The notes beneath the pieces are model-generated. The model was not told the DNA's origin and made no database searches. It saw only the letters and a list, made by a program, of their open reading frames with translations. The position numbers were made by a program, and so were the translations under genes. 64,000 bases of DNA from Cladorhizidae sp. MBARI D1340-BT2 (lineage: Eukaryota > Porifera > Demospongiae > Poecilosclerida > Cladorhizidae), in contig JAQNBH010000017.1 in NCBI GenBank assembly GCA_028752905.1, positions 37,843,429-37,907,428 of the forward strand. Reading direction: 5' to 3'. Position 1 is the first letter of the stretch. Every line of letters starts with the position of its first letter. Shown here piece after piece: positions 1 through 10,198 of the stretch.

Positions 1-340
1 ATGTGCAGTAACCAGGCAACCAATAGAGATGTGCAGTAACCAGGCAACCAATAGAGATGTGTAGCAACCAGGCACCCAATAGAGATGTGCAGTAACCAGG
101 CAACCAATAGAGATGTGTAGCAACCAGGCAACAAATAGAGATGTGTAGTAACTAGGTAACCAATAGAGATGTGCAGCAACCATGCAACCAATAGAGATGT
201 GCAGTAACTAGGTAACCATGTGCAGTAACCAGGCAACCAATAGAGATGTGCAGTAACTAGGTAACCAATAGAGATGTGCAGCAACCAGGCAACCAATAGA
301 GATGTGCAGTAACTAGGCAACCATGTGCAGTAACTAGTAC
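1..340. repeat. 28-bp tandem repeat array
   Basis: About a dozen head-to-tail copies of a unit of 28 bp built around ATGTGCAGTAACCAGG and CAACCAATAGAG, with shorter variants lacking the CAATAGAG part near 208 and 325. It runs off the left edge of the window. On the minus strand it lies downstream of the Scm/SFMBT-like exon at 569-1602, so it is probably inside the next intron of that gene. No coding potential is evident. Confidence 0.9.
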
Positions 341-568
341 TTATGCTTGTAAAAAATAGGATCTCTCAAAAATAAAACATGAAATTTCTTCTTATGTACT
401 AATGGATTTGTTTGAATTAGGCAATAGGGTGGACAGTTGCCTACCTTTAGCTCATGCAGGCACAGGTAGCAGAGGAGCCTTGAGAAATTGAGCCCCTCGT
501 TCAGACTGGTAAATAATTATAAACTGTGCCTGCTTATTACATATTTGAGAGAACTCGAGAGAACTCAC

Positions 569-1602
569 ATGCTCCACGAAGATGTCCCTATAATTAGAGC
601 AGATTTCGCTGACAAATGCCGACACGTCTTCAGAGCACCACTCCAACGGATGATGCTCCAGCCTCCGGCACACGCTGTCCTGCGACAAACTGCCGGGTGG
701 AGTGTTGTTAGGCTTCCTTCTTTTAGCAGAGAGTGGAGTTGGAAGGTCGCTCAGTAGTGTCGATGGTTGGCCTCGTTTCCACGTTCCACTTCTCTTGTGC
801 TCATCTTCAGGGTGACCATGATGTGAAGTGATCCTGGCACTTCTTCTTGGTGCACTTTGGTTTAGTTTTCTATTGCTCAGCCCAACAAGTGGGTCAGATG
901 GAGTGCCCAGACGGGATGCTTTGTTCTCTTGGACAGTGACAATCGGAGGAGTCCCTGCAGTGTCGTACAAATGCGTGCGATTATTTTCTCGGAGAGCGAC
1001 GATTGGAGGAGCCTCTGAAGTGTCGTACAAATGCGTGCGATTATTCTTTCCGACAGTGACAATCGGAGGAGCCCCTGAAGTGTCGTACAAATGCGTGCGA
1101 TTATTCTCTCCGACGGTGACAATCGGCGTCTCTGCAGTGTCGTACATATCTACATGGTTAACCAGTGCTGTGAGGTGCATGGGGGAGACTTGTGTTTGTG
1201 TAGACACATTGCTGTACCCAGACGGTGTGGATTCTTCGCAGTCCGAGAGCACCGCTGGACTAACATCGACCACTCCTTCTGACCGGCTAGGTCTATTAAT
1301 TAAGTGTTGGTGCTGGTGAGAGAGCGGTACCTGAGTGGAAGTTAGCATGCAAGCATTGCTACTTGTAGGAAGTCTATTGCTAGCAGAGGCTCTAGATGGT
1401 GTTGCCGTGCCAGCACACAAGTGCCGCTGGGCTTGCTCCGAAGACGTACACATATTGTTAGATTCTGTGGAGAAGTTGATCTGTCCGCTCTGAAGCACTT
1501 GGACTTCGACCTGTTGGGGATTGGAGGGCAGCAGCTGCTTGTCAAATGATGGAACACTTTGTTCTACTTCATCCTTAATCTCCAAGGTTTTGACGAGACA
1601 TT
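569..1602 (-). CDS. Scm/SFMBT-like Polycomb protein, exon with linker minisatellite and start of SAM domain (partial gene)
   Basis: Internal exon of about 345 codons. It is entered through an acceptor with a long pyrimidine run ending GACACAG (just above 1602) and left at a strong donor, CAT|GTGAGT, below 569. The phase fits the SLED exon at 5593-5960 exactly: that exon ends G| and this one opens AA, giving a Glu codon. The encoded part is a Ser/Thr/Pro-rich linker, then four copies of a 20-residue repeat (YDTSGAPPIVTVGKNNRTHL type), basic stretches such as RRSARI and AKRRK that could be nuclear signals, and the first helices of a SAM domain (HPLEWCSEDVSAFV...YRDIFVEH). In Scm and SFMBT proteins a SLED domain is followed by a C-terminal SAM domain used for polymerisation and partner binding in Polycomb silencing. 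The rest of the SAM domain lies to the left, outside the window. An ATG at 1657 reads into the same frame but sits upstream of the acceptor, so I do not take it as the start. Confidence 0.75.
905..1144 (-). repeat. 60-bp coding minisatellite inside the SAM exon
   Basis: Four adjacent copies of a 60-bp unit (one is 57 bp) encode a 20-residue repeat with core YDT..(A/T)PPIV(T/A)(V/L) and ENNRTHL. Copies keep the frame, and changes between them are mostly substitutions, so the repeat is compatible with translation. It lies in the disordered linker before the SAM domain. Confidence 0.85.
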
Positions 1603-1667
1603 CTGTGTCAAACAACAACAAAGAACATAATGTGACGTTTCCATGCCAACTCAGCATCTAACTGGCA

Positions 1668-1930
1668 GAAATATTAATTGATGCATGTTCCACTATTGTA
1701 ATTGCCACTATTGATGCATGTGCCACTATTGTAATTGCCACTATTGATGCATGTGCCACTATTGTAATTGCCACTATTGATGCATGTGCCACTATTGTAA
1801 TTGATGCACAGGCTACTATTGTAATTGCGTACTGTTGTAACTGAACAGATCATGATACATGTGCTACTATTGTAATTGATGCACGGGCTACTATTTTAAT
1901 TGATGCACGTGCTACTATTTCTATACAAAA
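1668..1930. repeat. 33-bp tandem repeat, degenerate at the right end
   Basis: Units built on ATTGATGCATGTGCCACT and ATTGTAATTGCCACT repeat about four times at 1676-1800, then as diverged copies (GATGCACGGGCTACTATT) to about 1920. It lies just upstream (minus sense) of the SAM exon, in the intron between the SLED and SAM exons. Confidence 0.85.
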
Positions 1931-2067
1931 CACGTTCTTCCGAGTTCCGAGGCCTAGAAAAGCTAAAATTTGAGATGCATTAGGCGTAGTCATCAAAATG
2001 CCCATCCACAGTGACGGGGAAGAGGTCTCTCGGTGTATAAACACATTTGATGTGCAGGAACTTGTCT

Positions 2068-2787
2068 CCATGACTCGGCTAGCTCTAGGAGATGTCTCCA
2101 TGACTCGGCTAGCTCTAGGAGATGTCTCCATGACTCGGCTAGCTCTAGGAGATGTCTCTATGACTCGGCTAGCTCTAGGAGATGTCTCCATGACTCGGCT
2201 AGCTCTAGGAGATGTCTCCATGACTCGGCTAGCTCTAGGAGATGTCTCCATGACTCGGCTAGCTCTAGGAGATGTCTCCATGACTCGGCTAGCTCTAGGA
2301 GATGTCTCCATGACTCGGCTAGCTCTAGGAGATGTCTCCATGGCTCTAGGAGATGTCTCCATGACTCGGCTAGCTCTAGGAGATGTCTCCATGACTCGGC
2401 TAGCTCTAGGAGATGTCTCCATGACTCGGCTAGCTCTAGGAGATGTCTCCATGACTCGGCTAGCTCTAGGAGATGTCTCCATGGCTCTAGGAGATGTCTC
2501 CATGGCTCTAGGAGATGTCTCCATGACTCGGCTAACTCTAGGAGATGTCTCCATGACTCGGCTAGCTCTAGGAGATGTCTCCATGACTCGGCTAGCTCTA
2601 GGAGATGTCTCCATGACTCGGCTAGCTCTAGGAGATGTCTCCATGACTCGGCTAGCTCTAGGAGATGTCTCCATGACTCGGCTAGCTCTAGGAGATGTCT
2701 CCATGACTCGGCTAGCTCTAGGAGATGTCTCCATGACTCGGCTAGCTCTAGGAGATGTCTCCATGACTCGGCTAGCTCTAGGAGATA
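2068..2787. repeat. 30-bp tandem repeat array, open in frame on both strands
   Basis: About 25 copies of a 30-bp unit containing ATGACTCGGCTAGCTCTAGG and AGATGTCTCC. A 21-bp short form lacking ACTCGGCTA occurs at about 2340, 2483 and 2504. Both lengths are multiples of three and contain no stop, so frames of about 300 codons stay open on both strands. I regard these as repeat artefacts. The array is intronic to the minus-strand Scm/SFMBT-like gene. Confidence 0.93.
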
Positions 2788-2921
2788 ACAGGATTCAGAC
2801 TAACCACAACACTTTAGTGCCACATCAATCAGTGCATGCTCAGAACAGTTCAGAAGAGAGACCGATCTCATACATGAAGAACATCCACGAAAACCAGAGA
2901 GCATAAGTCCCTCGAATACTC

Positions 2922-4195
2922 ACCTCATTACAGGCTCTGATGGCTACTCCTCTCATTACAGGCTCTGATGGCTACTCCTCTCATTAGAGGCTCTGATGGC
3001 TATTCTCCTCATTACAGGCTCTGATGGCTACTCCTCTCATTACAGGCTCTGATGGCTACTCCTCTCATTACAGGCTCTGATGGCTACTCACCTCATTACA
3101 GGCTCTGATGGCTACTCCTCTCATTACAGGCTCTGATGGCTACTCCCTTCATTACAGGCTCTGATGGCTACTCCTCTCATTACAGGCTACTCACCTCATT
3201 AGAGGCTCTGATGGCTACTCCCTTCAACAGGCTCTGATGGCTACTCCCTTCAACAGGCTCTGATGGCTACTCCCTTCAACAGGCTCTGATGGCTACTCCT
3301 CTCATTAGAGGCTCTGATGGCTACTCACCTCATTACAGGCTCTGATGGCTACTCCCCTCATTACAGGCTCTGATGGCTACTCCTCTCATTACAGGCTCTG
3401 ATGGCTACTCCCTTCAACAGGCTCTGATGGCTACTCCTCTCATTAGAGGCTCTGATGGCTAATCACCTCATTACAGGCTCTGATGGCTACTCCTCTCATT
3501 ACAGGCTCTGATGGCTACTCCTCTCATTACAGGCTCTGATGGCTACTCCCTTCATTACAGGCTCTGATGGCTACTCCTCTCATTACAGGCTACTCACCTC
3601 ATTAGAGGCTCTGATGGCTACTCCCTTCAACAGGCTCTGATGGCTACTCCCTTCAACAGGCTCTGATGGCTACTCCCTTCAACAGGCTCTGATGGCTACT
3701 CCTCTCATTAGAGGCTCTGATGGCTACTCACCTCATTACAGGCTCTGATGGCTACTCCTCTCATTACAGGCTCTGATGGCTACTCCTCTCATTACAGGCT
3801 CTGATGGCTACTCCCCTCATTACAGGCTCTGATGGCTACTCACCTCATTAGAGGCTCTGATGGCTACTCCTCTCATTAGAGGCTCTGATGGCTACTCCTC
3901 TCATTACAGGCTCTGATGGCTACTCCTCTCATTACAGGCTCTGATGGCTACTCCTCTCATTACAGGCTCTGATGGCTACTCCCCTCATTACAGGCTCTGA
4001 TGGCTACTCCCCTCATTACAGGCTCTGATGGCTACTCCTCTCATTACAGGCTCTGATGGCTACTCCCCTCATTAGAGGCTCTGATGGCTACTCCTCTCAT
4101 TACAGGCTCTGATGGCTACTCCTCTCATTAGAGGCTCTGATGGCTACTCCCCTCATTACAGGCTCTGATGGCTACTCCTCTCATTACTGGCTCTG
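2922..4195. repeat. 28-bp tandem repeat array
   Basis: About 45 copies of a unit containing CAGGCTCTGATGGCTACTCC and CTCATTA. Variants carry TTCAACAGG in place of CTCATTACAGG. A block with several variant units near 3170-3300 recurs near 3580-3710, showing a higher-order duplication of about 420 bp. No coding frame persists. Confidence 0.93.
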
Positions 4196-4463
4196 GTGGC
4201 AGACTGAACAAAATTGTCATTAGCTTGATCATCTTATAATACTGACCCTTGACCCTCAATGGCTAGAAGTTTCAAGAACAACGAAAGCTCCACTTCCTCT
4301 CTATTAAATATGCAGGCCTAACGTGTGCCACTGGCCACATCTAACCAATAGACAACCATAGAACACACAGGAACAATCTCTGATATATAGGAAATGAACC
4401 ATGTGCTGGGCCTCTTTTTAGTGGACATGAACAAGCCCAGTAGATTGCAAGTCCTCCCGACAG

Positions 4464-4720
4464 ATTTCCTATTGCTATGCATTTTTCTGTAGAGTATCCT
4501 GGATGGACTTCCCGTTGCTATGCATTTTTCTGTAGAGTATCCTGGATGGACTTCCCGTTGCTATGCATTTTTCTGTAGGAGTATCCTGGATGGACTTCCC
4601 ATTGCTACGCATTTTGCTGTAGGAGCATCCTGGCCGGACTTCCCGTTGCTATGCATTTTTCTGTGGGAGTATATATCCTGGCCGGACTTCCCGTTGCTAT
4701 GCATTTTTCTGTAGGAGTAG
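4464..4720. repeat. 43-46 bp tandem repeat, five to six copies
   Basis: Units share TTCCCGTTGCTATGCATTTT and CTGTAG(G)AGTATCCTGG. Copies diverge to the right. Short plus-strand frames here are only repeat translations. Confidence 0.85.
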
Positions 4721-5592
4721 CGCTGTGTAGCTTTTGTTTGCTGACCTCAATGGAGACGGTTCTTAAACTCGTGTGCCAAATATGGAAGTTTGAAATAAAA
4801 CACAAAAATGTGCCAACGACACCTTCCAAGTCCGAGTTCCGCACAGTCTATCTACAAAGCTTCTGGACTCCGAGACTTTGAAACTCTTTTTCTACCCCAG
4901 TTCTAGTTATTGTAATTGTATCCGTAGACAGGTTGTCCACTACGCAATAAGCCATGTCTTGTATATGCTATTGTTGACTGTACCCGTGTAGGGGCACAGC
5001 TATATACAGCCTCCTTCAAGGATTCATAACAGTTGTACAGGAGCAGAATTAAGTGAGGGTTATCTGTTCTGCTTATAATAAAAGCGTGTGAGCTAGCTCG
5101 AGGGTGCTATAGCAATGATGACCCTTACCTACTTTTCTTTCCCCCAACCCGAGTAGTCATGGACATGCATCGGAACATTTAGAGACTCCGGTTACTAACT
5201 TCTGCAAATGGAGACTTATTACAAATAATTATGAGGTAAGTCCTTGAAGATGAATTTCAAACAATCTCACTGTTTTTACAGAAATATGCAGGAAAAGGTG
5301 TTTGGGATCCCTATGGTTTCTTTGCTACTAAAATCGTGGGTTACCCGAGTTACGTGCACCTCAAGTTTGTGGACTTGAAAAAAATCGTGACACAACACGT
5401 TTTTAATACTTCATGTGCTGTCAGGAACTCTCTAAAATTCTCGCGTGTCTTAGTGTTGCTATATCACGTAAAAGATAACTACTTATTGGCGGGTAAAATA
5501 TGTCTAGATTTTTTAATGGAGAGTGGAGTGAGGCTCATTTCGCGTTACTTGGGTTGAATAGGTCCTAATCACTCGCATTAAATAACACCTAC
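4721..5592. other. Intronic sequence without recognisable features
   Basis: Non-repetitive sequence lying, in minus sense, directly after the donor of the SLED exon at 5593. I see no conserved reading frame, RNA gene or mobile element in it. Confidence 0.5.
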
Positions 5593-5960
5593 CAAATGGA
5601 TGGCAGAGAAGACAAGGAGCGGACGGCTTACAAGCCGACAGGAAGTTCTCGCAGCATTCCAGAAGTGCAGCGCAACTGTACAGCTGGCTCCAATACTCGG
5701 ACAGCTTTACGGGAGAAGGGAAGTTCTGAGACTTCACTTCTCCTTTTGCATCCGTTGCTACTAGCAGCAGCCCACTGCCAGAAGGGATGCTATCCATAGC
5801 CGTCGCTGGGTCGGTGCAGAGGTCCAGCAGTAGTTGGAGCACGGCCTGCATCGTCTCCGCTAGATATCCCGGGCCAATAGAGAATGGGAGTCTTGATAGG
5901 ACTTTGGTGGGGTCGAAGAGAGGACTGGGTTTACAGCAAGCGTTGAAGTGCACTTTAGTA
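5593..5960 (-). CDS. Scm/SFMBT-like Polycomb protein, SLED-domain exon (partial gene)
   Basis: Minus-strand exon of 368 bp between an acceptor (GCTCTTGGCTACAG, just above 5960) and a consensus donor (TTTG|GTAGGT, below 5593). The translation KVHFNACCKPSPLFDPTKVL followed by SRLPFSIGPG...VLQLLLDLCTDPATAM and ending ...ALLECCENFLSACKPS has the layout of the SLED domain (Scm-like embedded domain, PF12140): an Asn-Cys motif, a PxxDPxKV segment, LP..xGPG, a helix with Cys, and a C-terminal helix with a CCENFL core like the ECCPNLF of SFMBT proteins. SLED binds DNA in SCML2. The exon ends in phase 1 and joins in frame to the exon at 569-1602. Exons for the expected upstream MBT repeats were not found in the window; they may lie far to the right or be too diverged to see. 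Family-level call only; Scm and SFMBT cannot be separated from this part. Confidence 0.75.
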
Positions 5961-6009
5961 CTGTAGCCAAGAGCTATGCAATAATATGAGGTGAACATTA
6001 CATGATGGT

Positions 6010-6060
6010 AACAACAGCAACAACAACAGCAACAACAACAACAGCAACAACAACAACAGG
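6010..6060. repeat. CAACAG/CAA microsatellite
   Basis: Short interrupted run of CAACAACAG triplets. It sits just upstream, in minus sense, of the SLED exon acceptor. Confidence 0.9.
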
Positions 6061-6228
6061 TGTGTGCTCACATGCCAGCATGTCTTTGCCGGCTGGGTTT
6101 GCCGGATCACTGAGCAATATTCGAGCTTCTTCTGCATCGCCTTCAAAGGGATGAGGAGATGGAGGCTTCCCGAAAGGATGACCAAGAACATCTGTGAGTG
6201 TGGTGAAGGAGAAGAGCACTCGGATCAC

Positions 6229-6797
6229 CAACACACACACACACACACACAAGGAACATACACACACACACCACACACATGTGCAACTACACACACACAC
6301 ACCACACACATGTACAACTACACACATACACACACCACACACACACGTACAACTACACACACACCACACACACACGTACAACTACACACACACACCCACA
6401 CACATGTGCAACTACACACACACACACCACACACATGTACAACTACACACATACACACACACCACACACACACGTACAACTACACACACACCACACACAC
6501 ACGTACAACTACACACAAATATACACACACACCACACACACATGTACAACTACACACACACCACACACACACATGTACAACTACACACATATACACACAC
6601 CACACACATGTACAACTACACACATACACACACACCACACACACACGTACAACTACACACACACCACACACACATGTACAACTACACACACATACACACA
6701 CCACACACACGTACAACTACACACATATATACACACACATGTATAACTTCACACACACACCACATGTACAACTACACACACTCACACACATTGCATT
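6229..6797. repeat. CA-rich minisatellite of about 36-40 bp units
   Basis: A (CA)n tract organised into units with the spacer ATGTACAACTACACAC or CGTACAACTACACAC, roughly 14 to 16 copies. His/Thr/Tyr-rich frames in three plus frames and Val/Cys-rich frames on the minus strand come from the dinucleotide repeat and are not genes. Confidence 0.92.
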
Positions 6798-7029
6798 GGA
6801 TGTTTGAGTCCAACATTGCTTCGCCAACAACGCAAGCATGTACGAACACTATGTTAGGCAAGGATCGCTAAGCGTTGTAACCCACTTGTGCATGTCGTCC
6901 AGCGATCAACATAGGCGGGAGAAAGGCTAATGGTCGTTGCTCTAGAGGTTACAGCTTATCGGAATCAAGATGCCTTATTCTAGTATCAAGACTGAGAATT
7001 CTATCTTTGGAATCTAGAGGATTCAAGGC

Positions 7030-8280
7030 TGGCTGCAGCTATCATCCGTATTTTGAAGGAGGGCATGACAGCAACAAGGTAAAGCATCTATAGATTTGTC
7101 AAGCGGTACCGCAAAACTCATCGCGTGACAGCCATGGGGCGGAAGATCTTCGTTGGTTACAGCTGCTGTCCAGGAAGTCGTGGAGGAAGAGATGCAGGAA
7201 GATGACGAGAAGACAGCGTACCAACTGCTCCTTCACAGCAAAGGGAACCCAGTCTTGCTTTGCAGGACATTGCTTGTGTGGATTTTCGGAGGCAGTGTGT
7301 ACAGTGTGTACTGCCAACTGATAAGAGAAGCCAACAAGGTTTATGTTGAACTAGTTTTGGGATTAAGCTACGTGAAAGTTAATATCTAGTGTAGAAGCTT
7401 TCTGTGTCACACTGAAGCTAAGTCGGTTGCTAGTGGCTAATGATAATTTAGGCCTGGGTCTTGATGGCAGTTTGGCTAGAGCCAAGTGAATTAGAATCCG
7501 ATTGAGATAAGCCTATAAAGCTTTAATGTCTTACAACTAGGGCAAGATATTGATATAGAACACTGGTGAATTTGTGCAGTGACGCGTGTAATAAGCCTAT
7601 GATCAATGGTGGTATCATTTATCCCTATCCTATGTAGTTCAAGAAATTGGAGTGAGACAGGCAGAACCTTGAAGAGAGAGCCAACGGGTTGTTAAAAAAA
7701 GAAGTTATATGTACGGACAAGTGCACAGTTCAATTGGAAACACATAGCTAGTTTTATTGCCGAAGCTGTTACATGCTGTTACATGCTGCATTATGGGTGT
7801 GTAATAAGGTGTAGAGTTATGGCATGCTTTCAACTTGATTACAGGGTGAACCATCTGGTGAAGCTACATGTGTGGGCTGGAATAAGCTTGAAAGGAAGAA
7901 CAGGCATATGCATCTTTAATGGTATTATGAGAGCCCCACTTTTTGTTCAAATTCTTCACCAGACCCTTTTACTCTTCGTGAAGGATGTTTGTTCCCATCA
8001 ACGCTTCATGCAGGGGACAATGACCCCAAACATACATCCAGGCTGGCTAAGGAGTTGAACAATATGAATTGGTGGAGGACGTCTCCCGTGGATGAGTCTC
8101 CAGATGTGGAAACCTGTGACACGAGTTGAAGGATCAAGAGAGAAGTGAAGCCAAGATGAAAGCTGAATTGCTGGATGGCATAACACAATTTTGATCAACT
8201 GAAGACGTTGTCAGAAGTATATTAGACACCTGGAGGGTTGCTTCAGAATATTGAATGTTATTATTTGGAAGATCACTTGA
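7030..8280 (+). pseudogene. Decayed Tc1-like (Tc1/mariner) transposase
   Basis: Pieces in several frames line up in order with a Tc1-type DDE transposase. A helix-turn-helix part reads LAAAIIRILKEG...IYRFVKRYRKTHRV near 7030-7130. The linker AVQEVVEEEMQEDDEKTAYQ lies near 7165-7225 and YCQLIREANK at 7310-7335. A remnant of the first catalytic Asp block, TDKCTVQLETH, lies near 7715-7750. VKLHVWAGISLKGRTGICIF follows at 7857-7916, the second Asp block NDPKHTS near 8020-8040, and a third block NWWRTSP...ESPD near 8066-8095. A tail CQKYIRHLEG lies at 8209-8240. Stops and frame changes separate the blocks, and the usual Glu after the first Asp is Lys, so the gene is dead. The insertion lies, in minus sense, upstream of the SLED exon. 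Confidence 0.8.
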
Positions 8281-8441
8281 CAAGCTATGTTTCTCGAAGT
8301 TGTTCAATTTAGCAAAACTTGTGTGTTGTTGGAGTGGTGGTACTGGAGGTGTCCTGACTGGAACGCCCACTGACGCTGGAGAGCAAAGAACTATATTATC
8401 CTCGTCTTCCATGACAGGTTCGAATTCTTCCTCCAGCTCCT
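8230..8441 (-). CDS. Candidate exon of an unidentified minus-strand gene (acidic linker)
   Basis: Entered through an acceptor (TTACCCATAG above 8441) and reading EELEEEFEPVMEDEDNIVL and then a Ser/Pro/Gln-rich stretch. It joins in phase to the exon at 8508-8646: that one ends ATT G| and this one opens AG, giving Glu. The left end is uncertain; CTCCAG|GTGTCT at 8230 is a weak donor candidate and the frame stays open to 8134. The left part overlaps the 3' end of the Tc1 remnant on the other strand, so part of this frame may be transposon-derived. Function not recognised. Confidence 0.35.
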
Positions 8442-8507
8442 CTATGGGTAACTACATTTCAAAATAATAAATCACACCTGAATTTGAATTTTTTCTTTCA
8501 AACTTAC

Positions 8508-8646
8508 CAATAGCTGAAATCTTGCCTTTGTATATAACCTTCCCTGCCTTGACCTCAGTCACCTCCCACTGAGAAGCCCCCTAAGACCTTGCTGCTTGGT
8601 ACAGCAAACACAGAATTTTCATTCTGCCAGAAGACCAAACAATAGT
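8508..8646 (-). pseudogene. Candidate exon with a 1-nt frame break, resembling the region upstream of BEN domains
   Basis: Bounded by a good acceptor (TACTTCTACAG above 8646) and a consensus donor (ATTG|GTAAGT below 8508). The first half reads YCLVFWQNENSVFAVPSSKV and then LGG; the second half, in another frame, reads SQWEVTEVKAGKVIYKGKIS and then AIG. The two halves together resemble a small beta-rich module that I associate with the region before BEN domains in invertebrate proteins (from memory, weak). The break falls at a run of five Gs (near 8576-8580 on the plus strand). One base fewer would restore both the frame and the donor phase, so this is either a sequencing or assembly error or a young disabling mutation. 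No BEN domain itself is seen. Confidence 0.35.
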
Positions 8647-8729
8647 CTGTAGAAGTATCAAATAGTTTTTTTCCTTTCCAGGCAAGAACGATACTAAAAC
8701 CTACTGAACAACCAACGCTAAAAAAACTG

Positions 8730-9200
8730 CACTGAAGTGAAGGCCAGTCACTACTATAGGCAGGCACTAGAGCTACAAGCCATTGGAGTTCTACCTAGTA
8801 GTATACTTACACTGAAGTGAAGGCTTAGTCACTACTATAAGCAGGCTCTAGAGGTACAAGCCATTGGAGTTCTACCTAGTAGTGTACTTACACTGAAGTG
8901 AAGGCCAGTCACTACTATAAGCAGGCACTAGAGCTACAAGCCATTGGAGTTCTACCTAGTAGTATACTTACACTGAAGTGAAGGCCAGTCACTACTATAT
9001 GTAGGCACTAGAGCTACATGCCATTGGAGTTCTACCTAGTAGTGTACTTACACTGAAGTGAAGGCCAGTCACTATTATAGGCAGGCACTAGAGGTACAAG
9101 CCATTGGAGTTCTACCTAGTAGTATACTTACACTGAAGTGAAGGCTGAGTCACTACTATAGGCAGATACAAGCCATTGCAGTTCTGCCTAGTAGTGTACT
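8730..9200. repeat. 80-bp tandem repeat, six copies
   Basis: Units start CACTGAAGTGAAGGCCAGTC and end CTACCTAGTAGTATACTTA, with period 80-81 bp (starts at about 8730, 8810, 8891). The last copy is truncated. The array lies just upstream, in minus sense, of the candidate exon at 8508-8646. Confidence 0.9.
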
Positions 9201-9411
9201 TACTGCTTAGAGCCAAGGTAGCAGCGAGAGTTCTTCTAAGAGCCATTCACAGGACAAATGAAAAGTAGAAGCAACGATAAAAGCAACCGATCAACAGAAG
9301 GCTGGCTGACTTTTTACACGTCTTCTCAAACATGTGTAGGATACCGTAAATGATTGCGCATTTCTGATAATTAGCATGTCGATGACTTTATTAGCATTGA
9401 ATCATCTAATC

Positions 9412-9412
<1 letters not shown>
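9201..9412. other. Unique spacer, nothing recognised
   Basis: About 210 bp of non-repetitive sequence between the 80-bp array and the TAA microsatellite. No frame or motif is supported. Confidence 0.4.
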
Positions 9413-10093
<681 letters not shown>

Positions 10094-10198
10094 CACAGTC
10101 CGTTGTGTGAGGTTGAGCTCTTCTTATTATTAAATGTTTCGGCATTGAATGTAAGCCAATGAGTACGGCACGTAAAATTTTTTGGGCTTGTACTGTAG

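Noticed and set aside
1998..2906. 302-codon frame with SMTRLALGDV repeats
   Set aside because: 30-bp satellite open on both strands, intronic to a minus-strand gene.
6064..6871. His/Thr-rich proteins on the plus strand
   Set aside because: Translations of a CA-rich minisatellite in three frames.
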